Positions 1 to 8,602 of a DNA stretch of 21,729 nt are shown here, piece after piece; the first letter of the stretch is position 1, and the number at the start of each line of letters is the position of its first letter. Location of the stretch: contig ML769606.1 of assembly GCA_009733575.1 (NCBI GenBank), positions 1 to 21,729 of the forward strand, in the 5' to 3' direction. Made by a program: the position numbers and the translations under genes. This DNA comes from Gymnopus androsaceus JB14 (lineage: Eukaryota > Basidiomycota > Agaricomycetes > Agaricales > Omphalotaceae). The notes under the pieces were generated by a model. The model worked only from the letters and a program-made list of their open reading frames with translations. It was not told the DNA's origin and made no database searches.

Positions 1-934
1 TCTTGTTTACCCCCTTTATTGATCTCACGACGGGCATGAGCAAGGGCAAAGAAAGGATTGAGATGACTCTCAATCCTTTGGAAACAAGCGTCGTCAAAGG
101 GATGCTTGTGTACACTAACCTCTCCGGTATCCTTGCCATTGCTGTCAAGAACTTGGCGAGTTATGACACGCGAATTTGGCTGAATGCGAAGCAGAATGAG
201 GCGGTACTTGAACTTCGATTGGTTCAAAATCTGAACAATGGTGAGTTTTCGCGCTGCATAGAGAAAAGGGAAAATCTACTTCAATGGTCTTGAAGTGCTG
301 CCTTTTGCCTGGGTCTTCACATGCACGGTTGTGTGCAACAAGTTTCTCCATGGCATCAAGGACTGCTTGGTCTGCAGGGATCAATATGAACCCCAAGCCG
401 TCGTACCACTTGTGTATATCGGAGCGTACTAGAACAAGAGCAAGAGATGAGTAGAATTATTTACATCAAGGAACGAGATCACATACATAGAATGATGTTC
501 CAACGGGTGTTGACATTCAATGTACCAGGCTTCATCCCAAAGTACCACTCAAGCACGCGGAGCTGCAAAATCATAAGACTTTAGGTCCAGCTAGCAAATA
601 AAAAACTTGCCAATTTACGAGCTGTGCCTCTTTCGATGCTATGGCATGCCTCGACGTCTGTTGGATTCCCGGTGGAATCTTTTGCAACAAGAAGCTCTAC
701 AAGGGTTATAACACATCTGATTTTGTCAGGAGAAGCCGCGTAGACGTTCTTTCTAATCGCGTCCGCAATTGCCTCTTTGTATCGGATATTTCGGGGTGAG
801 GTGTCTTTGCCAGCAGCAAAGGACGTTTCGATGGGCGAACCTGTCCAGTCTGGATCACGAGGATTGTCAAAGTCAGAAGGTGCACCGTCTTCGTCGTAGT
901 CAAAATCGGACAGGTGATGTGGCTCAAAAGACAT
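1..934 (-). CDS. HNH-like nuclease-domain protein, 3' end outside window, one frameshift
   Basis: Reads leftward from ATG at 934-932. Exon 1 is 611-934 (108 codons, acidic N-terminus), exon 2 is 487-562, and exon 3 runs from 428 to beyond base 1. Intron 1 (563-610) has a GC donor, GCAAGT, and a TTGCAG acceptor. Intron 2 (429-486) is GT-AG in phase 1. Spliced exons give an HNH-like core: CHSIERGTARKL, then EWYFGMK, NVNTRWNI and LRSDIHKWYD, which supply the His, Asn and His expected of an HNH fold. Basidiomycetes carry many such proteins, usually annotated as HNH nuclease domain proteins; substrate and function are unknown. Near 271-274 the frame shifts: dropping one T of the coding-strand TTTT joins VDFPF to LYAARKLTIVQIL and on to QPNSRVITRQVLDSN and HPFDDACFQRIESHLNPFFA. 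Without this the frame stops at 145. Family assignment is by motif only. Confidence 0.68.
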
Positions 935-1112
935 CTCAGAGGTACTGGTGAGCGTGCAGAAAATGGAAATGAGGTCTGGAAAACAGATATACTGGGATTT
1001 TATAGAAGAATAAAGAATACAATGCTTGCCATAAGTAGATATAAAATCGGAACAAGAATGCGCGCTAGAAATTAGCGCGCATCTACGCGCACGTCTCTTT
1101 CTTTCAACCACC
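935..1112. promoter_or_regulatory. Bidirectional promoter of the HNH-like pair
   Basis: This 178-bp gap separates two divergent start codons. It holds TATAAAAT on the plus strand at 1040-1047, 73 bp before ATG 1113, and TATAAAAT on the minus strand at 1004-997, 70 bp before ATG 934, so the two core promoters are almost mirror images. A perfect inverted repeat lies at 1058-1082, between the plus TATA box and the plus start. That these elements drive both genes is inference from position. Confidence 0.55.
1058..1082. repeat. Perfect 10-bp inverted repeat with 5-base spacer
   Basis: ATGCGCGCTA, spacer GAAAT, then TAGCGCGCAT. Each arm contains GCGCGC. It sits about 31 bp before the plus-strand ATG at 1113 and would fall in its 5' leader or at its start site. 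It could be a dimeric protein-binding site or an RNA hairpin in the leader; the sequence does not decide between them. Confidence 0.6.
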
Positions 1113-2138
1113 ATGTCTTCCTCTTCTTTACATTCTCTCACTTCGCTGAGCACGTCTCCAAATGTAGACAATCTACAAACAGTTGAAGAATTTTACCTTT
1201 CCCGCATCAAGACTCACGTCAGTTTTCAATACGCCAAGTTGCTAATGCCATCTGCTTAACTTTTGCCCCAGCGTCTCTTTCATGAATTCCACTGGGGTCT
1301 TCAGCCTCGAGAACTCGATCTAGACTCCCATCTGAACCGTGTCTCCGGTAAATACAACCTTACATGGACAGATCTGTTGCTAACAATGCGCAGTACGCAG
1401 CGATATCGCTGGGCTCCTCTCTGTGAAAGCATTGTCCTTGATTCCCTCAGAAGAGACACTGAGTTCTATGTGGGAGCTTGCTAAACACAACCAACGCTGC
1501 TCAATTGACGAGCGATGGAGGTGTTTTGATGTGCGTATCTATCTTTCTTTTGGTGGACTCATCTTGTAATACGTTTTCAGGTCCTTCCAATACAATCTTA
1601 CCAATACAAGCTTGTTCCCGGTTCTCGAAATAAGTGCACGGAAATCCCACTCTTCGCGTTTGATCCACAAACCTCCAGCTTTGAACAATTCAGCTATCCT
1701 TACGATGACCTTCCAGCATTTACTCTTGACCTCTATCCTTTCCACTCTGTCATACACAGCTCCGAAGCAGTGTGGACAAACGATCGATCCAGCCCACTCT
1801 ATACCATCTTCAACATCAGTATTAGTTGGATGGGCAACAAGCCCGCTAGCTTTGGCCAAATTGCTGCTGGCCAGTTAGACACCGACTCTGATTCTGATTC
1901 GTGGAGCTCAATGGTCAGCACTCATTCAGATCTCACCTCCGTATCGGTTGAATCTCCCCTCACTCATGAGCACGTCTCCCTCACCAAACAAACAGCGAAC
2001 CGGATTTCCTCGTGGCTTGTCATGCTGCAGGCAGAAAAGCCTTTACCGGTGGTAACATTCGATATATCGAACGCAGGTGATGATTCTGGCAGCTCAGATT
2101 CTGCGTTGCAGATGGACAAGAAGTTGGTTGGCACCTAG
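1113..2138 (+). CDS. HNH-like paralog lacking the catalytic His, 291 aa
   Basis: Four exons: 1113-1217, 1272-1347, 1394-1530 and 1581-2138, joined by GT-AG introns of 54, 46 and 50 nt with the frame preserved throughout. The product starts MSSSSLHSLTSLS. Residues around 30-75 line up with the divergent neighbour: EFHWGLQ matches EWYFGMK, LDSHLNRVS matches NVNTRWNI, and VRSDIAGLL matches LRSDIHKWY. The first two introns fall at the same places and phases as in the neighbour, so the two genes are paralogs. The last HNH His is replaced (SDIA for SDIH) and the CHSIE segment is not conserved, so nuclease activity is doubtful. The C-terminal part (FDPQTSSFEQF, YPYDDLPAFTLDLYPFH, then a Ser/Asp-rich stretch) has no motif I recognise. 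No lesions. Confidence 0.8.
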
Positions 2139-2509
2139 GTGACTCGGGACTCCATATATACTTGCATATCTTGCATATCGGACTTTTTAGCTGTATTTGT
2201 GCTTTCTGAATGTTCTGTATGTTATTCCTTCACGCCATTTTGTCGCAGTTGCTACTCATTACATCGATGCAAGCTCATATAATATTATCGCTCAACTTTG
2301 GATGCGACGCGAATCTTTCAATGGTGCTGGATTCTGCATTTTTTCAAAAGGAACCTGATATTATGCCTTGGATTTTTAGGCATACATTGAAACAGCCTCT
2401 ATCCTTAAAGGATATCTATGTAGTATATATATAGAATCATGTAGGGAAGTACAGGTATACTATAGAATAGTGAAATGCTGACTGGCATGTGTGGCTTGCT
2501 TTCCAACCA
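2139..2509. other. Intergenic, no gene seen
   Basis: AT-rich 3' flank of the preceding gene, with TATATA-like and GCATAT-repeat stretches. The only ORF (2210-2434, 74 codons) has no family resemblance and no supporting splice context. Nothing further can be supported. Confidence 0.4.
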
Positions 2510-3940
2510 CGACGACCGCCGTCAAATCTCCAGTAGACATCTCTAGACTTGGGGCTCAGTTTGGCTCCAATATCAATAGGTACGTTATTTCTTCACCTTT
2601 ATCTTTATCAACTAACCTTCTCTCTAGAAATAACCGAGCCAGTGAGGCGTAACTCTCACTCCCTCCTTAACCGAATCTCCTCTCAGCCAAATGCAAACCA
2701 ATCTTTTCTACCCCATCCAATCCCGCCTTTGCAACAGAATCTTCCCTTATCTTCGCTGTTCTTCGCAATTTTACCACCAACGACTTCCTTTCAGCTTCTG
2801 GCTACGGTGGACTCGGGGCTATTGTAGTTGAAATAGGCGTTTTAGCGTTGGCATTGGCGTCGATACCGCAAGTTAATCTCGATTCTCAAGAGCGGAGATT
2901 GAGAGAGTTCGTGGAACTTGGGCGGTCAAGCAGTTGAGCAGTCGAGGTCCCAGGTATGTCATTTTCCGTTCCGTCAACTTCGTTCTGATTTGACAGATTC
3001 GTTTTGCTTAGGGATCAAACTAGAATGTCTCCATTGAACCGCGGCTACGGGAGTAGCAGAGTACCTAGGTGTCTGACTCTTTCACCTTATTCGAGTTGGG
3101 CTTCGGCTTTAGCTCCGTCTCGCGGAGCTTCTTACATTTACACCTGGCTCTAGTCGCGACATATCCAACGCTTGAGTTACCGCCTCGAATGGTCTTGGCG
3201 GATTGACAGGTCAGCTCAGCAAAGTTGAATCGAAATTTGGAGGCCTCGCTTGAGAAGAAGACCGAGAGGATTTGTGGAACTTGACGGGATCCGATACGGG
3301 AGCGGTATGCAGTATTTTTTTCTTTAATTCTTCTTTTATTCCAACTGATACGCTCCGCTCAGTAATCCTTAGAGGTCTAGGCGCATAAGAACGAGAGATA
3401 TACCGCGGTTTCCGCCCCGGTTATCTAAATTCGAGACCCAATCGGCTTCTTCATTGGCTGCCTCTGCATTGACTTTGACCTCCAAGCCTCCTCGTACACG
3501 TCTTTGTCCCTACGCTCCCAAGCGGTATCATGAAAGCCCGTTATCCAGAGCTTTGTCCCAATGCGTCAACGGTCGCATGGGTATGGTGCCTTCCTTAACA
3601 CTGCCCGGAGTTCGGAATCCTTAAACCTAGCGCAACTCGGATATCAGCCCCAATCCAATTTGCCTGCCTAATTCGAATGCGCTTTGAAACGAAACCGCGA
3701 CCCGGAGAGGACATAGAATATAGGATGAGTGAGTCTTCTTGCACCAAATGTACGCTGATACTGATATTTTATCTTGCTAGAAATTCCTATTACAGCGCCC
3801 TGATCTTTCACTAGTTCTTTCAATGGATTAGGTATGTCCTTTTACCGCCTTTTGCTTAGCTTTTAATCAGGGTTACTCTAGAGAATGATACCCTTCGACG
3901 TCTTAGCTTATTCAAGGAGGAAAATACCTGAATTCGGTGC
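2510..3940 (+). other. Possible decayed or non-coding spliced transcript
   Basis: No long ORF is present on either strand, but the plus strand shows a series of typical intron-sized GT-AG segments with pyrimidine-rich ends: 2580-2627, 2954-3011, 3305-3362, 3729-3780 and 3832-3881. The intervals between them hold short coding-like stretches, for example IVVEIGVLALALASIPQVN near 2820-2880, MSPLNRGYGSSRVP from 3025, and LCPYAPKRYHESPLSRALSQ near 3500-3560, but these do not join in one frame. It may be a degraded protein gene, a gene with consensus errors, or a spliced non-coding RNA. No function can be proposed. Confidence 0.25.
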
Positions 3941-5867
3941 GTGCTTTGCTTTCTAAATCCGACATGGACTCATTTTCCACAATTCATGCAATCTCTACCT
4001 CTACTACAATGCCATCATCCATAACTGTTCCCAACGCAGATTTTGGCGACCCTCACTTTCCTCTATCCAATGTTCACCTCCATCTTCTCCTACGTCGACT
4101 ACCTCTTCACCAAAATCCCACCAAAAAAGCTCTATTTTTATAGCTGTAGATGGTGTTGCGTACATCGTAGCTTCCGCGGAAGGTCAGGGTTGTGTTATCG
4201 GGCTACAATGTTCCTGGGGAACGAGATCATAGATTATGGAGAATAATCGACTGGCTAGGGCGCAGAAGCCGCATGCAAGATTTGAGGGCCCTCCCACGTA
4301 TCCTTACCATCTTCTCCGATGCTCTCAAAGTCTGGTGCATAGCTGTACGTCGCTGCGATCCATCTACCGTCTACTTTTGCCCAAAAGAGAGCTTGCGTTT
4401 TGTAGCGCAAGCTCCGACAGTCATAGGCTCTGGTTGCACAGGACATCCTTTAACTGCGTGGCTACCCTACGCAGGTCAACATTCTTTTGCTCTAACATTG
4501 TAACGCGTGGTTTGCTATGTATTTAGCGTTTTCGTTCAATATATGATAATTTTTTGCTCTTTATCCTTGTGTGATTTATGGAAGCGCTCAACTCTTGTTT
4601 AGAAACTTCCACCATTGTTTGTGGGCGTCTCCTTTCACTCTTTCCTTGATGCAGCAGCCTACTGTAACAAAGTGTAACAAGCGCATGAAAAATTCTGTGC
4701 GCTTTGCGCGTACTAATCTTGGCTTCCTGACTTCCATTCACCACCCAAGTCTGAGCTGCCGATCGATTTCATTTTTCACGTGTTGACCATGACCGACGAC
4801 TTGCTTCTGTTCATGAACACCACCATTACCATCCACTCTCGCAGAAGTCAGACGACCGGCTTTCCGGGCTCTCAGCACTGCCATTGGATAACAGATATCA
4901 GTTAAGTACGCTTCAAACTGCTCGGTACTAGTAGGGCATTATTGGAAGGCCTAAAGGGCCATGTGGGTGCGTTGAAATCTATCTATAAAAGCTCTTTTCT
5001 AAATGAAACTGAATTCGTTTCTCCTAGTCTCCAAGTACGACGTCTCGGACATTCTTCACCGCCTCTTCTGGTGTGTTTGAATCTCATGTCTGATCTAGTC
5101 ATTGTGAATGAAAGTCGGAGCTTGTGTGCCGTACCGTTCTCTCCTTGCATTCGGATATAGACCTCCTGCCTACAATTATCGACGTCCGATTCCAGTCTGA
5201 CTGGTGATTTACGTTCCTCCCTCTGGCCTGTAGAATGGAATGAGGTCCTGGACACCGAAACCAGAACTGTACGGATTCGAGTCGATTCACTAGCGCAGAA
5301 AAGTTTCTGGCTCAAGTTCAAGCTCATGGTCGCTTGCGGCTATTAGTGACAGTGATCAAGTATTGCGCACTTTCTTGGAGTGGTGACCGCTCTCGGAGTT
5401 CCAAGTAGTAAGCTTAAGGAATTTCTGAAGCTGGAAGAGGCTAGTTTTGAAGGCTACTTTACGCATCTGGGTAGGAGCACTTACATGGGAAACAATTTGA
5501 AAACAGAAACGGTGAGATCCTCTCAACTCATCTGAACGTTACCCTTCATTGACGAGCTCAATACTAGCTAGATAGCACAAGTCGACTACATACGACTGTA
5601 CATCCAAACAACTAGCAATTTCTCTGTCGGACATACATCCCGTTCATCTGCTTTATGGTCTCATATCTCGTGTCGTGCTTCTCCGTTCAGCGGAGGTAAA
5701 CAAGGACGTTCGAGTGGATATACTCTATTTACGGACCAGGAGGCGATTGCACAATCGCCTCTGCAGCAAATGAGTAGGTGGTCAGTTTCATGAATAAAAG
5801 ATCCCATTTTTGCATTTGGTAATAATCAGTATCAAAATTCAAGGCTATATACGCTGCATAATATTTA
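3941..5867. other. Gene-poor stretch, no confident gene
   Basis: Several ORFs of 60-114 codons overlap on both strands (for example 4192-4503 plus, 4255-4446 minus, 4983-5327 minus). They contradict one another, lack conserved motifs and do not extend through splice sites. A TATAAAAG at 4984-4991 and a 9-bp hairpin at 4389-4414 are the only notable signals. Bases 5541-5867 are probably 3' flank of the minus-strand gene that ends at 5868. Confidence 0.35.
4389..4414. repeat. 9-bp perfect inverted repeat (hairpin)
   Basis: GAGCTTGCG, 8-base loop TTTTGTAG, CGCAAGCTC. It lies in DNA with no confident gene, so it may be chance or a transcript hairpin. Confidence 0.35.
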
Positions 5868-7030
5868 CTATGTTGGTCTGATATGGACATCATCCTTTCT
5901 GGCTCTGGTTCTTGTAGTCCTTGCTCCTGTACTTCCGCTCCCCTCTGCCTCCTTTTCTGGAACAACTGAATTGCCCCTGTGTCCAATTTCCCCTTCCTGC
6001 TTCATAAAGTAAACTCTTCGAATCTTTTCCCACTCTTCATCAGAACGGACTGTCCCAATTTCAAAATGAGCATTGGGACCAAAGAGCTTTATGAATTTAT
6101 CCATCACCCTTCGTTTCTCCCTAGCTCGAGGTTTGCCCGGTGTGTCCCAGGGGCAATCTTCTCGTTTGATCACAGCATACTGCCAAAATGGACCCGAACC
6201 TGCGATGGCAAGGAACTGAGAAGCATTAACATACTTCTTGAAAAAGATTATGGTGTACTTGGCAATGTCCTTGATAGCGTCTTTCAAGTGATTGTTCATG
6301 TCGATGAGGAATGCCTTCTAGCATCTGGACTGTCAAACCTCCTCTTAGCAATGTAGTGGCGAGGGGCTCGTTTCAGCTCAGTCAAAGAGTCCAACAAGCA
6401 TTCCTGGACAATATGCCCTCCAGAATGCACATACATGCAGTATCTCCGTCTAGCGCGTGTCTCTGTCTCCATGTCAAGAGAAGGGGAAAGACTGGGAGTG
6501 GGGGGATTGTCCATCTGCTGGAGCTGCACAGTGAACACGATTTCATCTGGAATCCCATAATGAAAGTGCTTGCTCACTACACGAACACTACCTTCGGAAG
6601 CAGTGGCAGAGTAGGTGTCTGAACCTTTGCTTACATGATCCTCTTCAGCATCTTCGTCAAAGTCAGGGGTCGAGCGTTCATCAACATCATCATCCTCCTG
6701 GACTGTAATGTCCGATTCCTCTGATTCTGACTGGTCAGGAGCAGTCTCGGCCCAAGCCCGAGGTTTTTGCTTTGGAACAGAACGAACTACGCCTTCCCAG
6801 AGGTACTGCTGTCCAGCGACTACAAGACGACGCCCTTGACCATCTGGGATGGGATGAAGGTCACGCAGCAACATTTCATAGACAGGCAGCCATATGTTTT
6901 CCAGCGCGCGGGGATTGGACAAAAGAAACCACCCAAGCGCTTTGTGGCATAAGACTTCCTCGCTTGTCGTGTACGGCTGTAGAGGAGGGACAGGGCGTGG
7001 AGGAGGGGTTGAGATTTTGTCAAAATACAT
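5868..7030 (-). pseudogene. Unrecognised lineage-specific protein gene, one frameshift
   Basis: From ATG at 7030-7028 the minus strand is open to 6296. It encodes a Pro-rich start, then ALGWFLLSNPRALENIWLP, an acidic Ser/Asp/Glu-rich linker (about residues 100-145), and HFHYGIPDEIVFTVQLQQ. At 6316-6317 the frame is lost by one base: a third A in this AA run would join RRFDSPDAR to KAFLIDMNNHLKDAIKD. The second frame then continues to TAG at 5868 through IIFFKKYVNASQFLAIAGSG, PFWQYAVIKREDCPWDTPGK and FELGT-like FEIGTVRSDEEWEKIRR. The tail is basic. I recognise this only as the kind of orphan family multiplied in Agaricomycetes; no biochemical role can be given. An upstream exon is possible but unsupported. 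It may be a real pseudogene or a consensus error. Confidence 0.6.
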
Positions 7031-7248
7031 ATCTAGCACTGAATTGGAGGGAAATGACAGTGAGCATTGGAGGCAAGTGGGTAGTTATAAACCTCGCATG
7101 GCATCCTCATGTTGCAACTTGCCACCTCATCATAGATGGCCATGTTCGGCGCTGCGAAACAGAAAAAAAAGCAAGAAACTAAAATTATCTACCTTGAATC
7201 TGTAATTTACATGTGAACTTTCTCACCCTGCAAGGGTACTGCTCTACC
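7031..7248. promoter_or_regulatory. Divergent intergenic region between two broken genes
   Basis: About 218 bp separate the ATG codons of the genes on either side. The minus strand holds a short ORF (ATG at 7134-7132, start MAIYDEVASCNMRMPCE) followed by a GT...TTCAG segment ending just before 7037. It could be a first exon, but its phase does not match the downstream frame. No clear TATA box was found. Confidence 0.3.
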
Positions 7249-7729
7249 ATGACGCCCAAAGTAACTTTCACTGAAACTACCGCTGCATCGGTCACAAAGC
7301 CCTCCTATCCTGCGCGCAAAAGATCCAAAATACCATCCCAGAAAGGTCTATGGCCCGCGTGCGTATGCAATTATGCTTCCTTGGGATAAGATGGCTGCGC
7401 GGCTGGTGGCTCAGAACCCAGAACTGCAGCAGATGCTCAATGCCAACAGAGTAGCGTCTTTTCAGCAGGAAATTGATATGCAAATCGCATGCTGGTGTGA
7501 TGACCTTGCTGAAGCTGGAATCTGGCCGAATGCATTTGGTGTTCTCGTGTATGATAGGTCTCAGCCAACGTCACTTCAAGTTCTTGGACTTTCTGACAAT
7601 ACTCACCCCGAGAATCGAAAGCTTCCTACCGACGAGCAGATTCGATAGATCCGAGAGTCACTGGACTTGAACGGTGATGAGTTTCCGCTCAAGTGGTACA
7701 GAGATATGTATCCAGAGCATCATGACTGA
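7249..7729 (+). pseudogene. Unrecognised small protein gene with frameshift and in-frame stop
   Basis: ATG at 7249 opens MTPKVTFTETTAASVTKPSY and PARK. The frame breaks at the A run 7317-7321; one more A would continue as KKDPKYHPRKVYGPRAYAIM and LPWDKMAARLVAQNPELQQM. The protein goes on with NRVASFQQEIDMQIACWCDD and IWPNAFGVLVYD to LPTDEQIR, where TAG at 7646-7648 interrupts. The same frame then carries IRESLDLNGDEFPLKWYRDM and YPEHHD before TGA at 7727-7729. The full product would be about 160 residues and mainly helical. No known domain. It is divergent from the gene ending at 5868, and the pair may be a recurring module, but that is inference. Confidence 0.6.
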
Positions 7730-8602
7730 AGGCTCAGAGCGGTGCGTCATTTGTCGTAACGTCTTTCATCGTACTGAACATGTTGCCTTTCCAGTATCTC
7801 GTTCCGCGTCTCTATCATGATTTTGCTTTTTTTTTCCTACTGTGTTATCCTACCATTGAACTTTGTATTCTACCTAAATGTACATATACCATTTCTGACG
7901 CCACTAGACGCGAAATACATTTGCTTTGACACCTACGAAATATAGTCGATTCATTCAGGATTATGGGACTGGAATGCGAGGCTTGCTTGCGTGCAGCTTA
8001 ATTTCAACAATCATTGTCCTCTTCTTTACGCGTTGACAGAGTACCCTTGCGCTCATTGAACTCTTACCTGCTTTCTTTACAATCTCACAACAGTATTACA
8101 GTATCAGGTGAAGAGGGAGTTATTCGCTCGGGACCGGGCCTTTTTATGTTTGTGCGTTTTCAAACGCTTCGAATTCTTCTATATATTATTATAGTAGCCA
8201 ATACAGGCCCTAGTAGCCTTAACAAAGCACGTCTCTCAACTTATTGATAAATATACATAGACATATCCAATATACGGATCGTCATCTGTAATAAACACTG
8301 CCTATAGCACTGTGCACCCTCGGGTGGGAGATATTCTTCGTATAATGTAACCGCTTAATGGCGGAATATCTTCTGGATAACGCTGTGAATAAAATTTGGT
8401 TCACGAGCAATAGAGTAAAACTTCGGGCGGTGGAAAAACCGGTATAAAAAAACATGGAAAATGTCCCCTCGGAAACCCATTTTCCCAAATGAAATGAACC
8501 GTAAACGGATGGATCATGGCTCGCTTTTCAGACAACATTAGTGCATCAACACGGTGGATTAACCTGTATACAAAATGCCTACAAAAGTACTACTGTTCAT
8601 CC
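7730..8602. other. Convergent 3' flanks, no gene seen
   Basis: This lies between the 3' ends of the plus gene ending at 7729 and the minus gene ending at 8603. Small ORFs at 8014-8247 and 8282-8488 have no coding features. The stretch is AT-rich with many possible poly(A) signals, and presumably holds both 3' UTRs. Confidence 0.4.

Noticed and set aside
581..1171. Minus-strand ORF extending the HNH-like gene upstream to a start at 1171
   Set aside because: The extra N-terminus has no coding character, overlaps the divergent gene's first exon, and the TATA box at 1004-997 fits the ATG at 934.
2549..2827. Plus-strand ORF of 92 codons
   Set aside because: It runs through a likely intron (2580-2627), is low-complexity Ser/Pro/Leu, and competes with another frame that looks equally coding.
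4255..4446. Minus ORF with ALFWAKVDGRWIAATYSYAP, reminiscent of a lectin or enzyme fragment
   Set aside because: It is short, contradicted by an equally long plus ORF, and no extension was found on either side.
4983..5327. Overlapping ORFs that briefly suggested a C2-like domain (PVEWNEVLDTETRTVRIRV) on the plus strand
   Set aside because: Only a few residues match, upstream frames are closed, and no splice model joins them.
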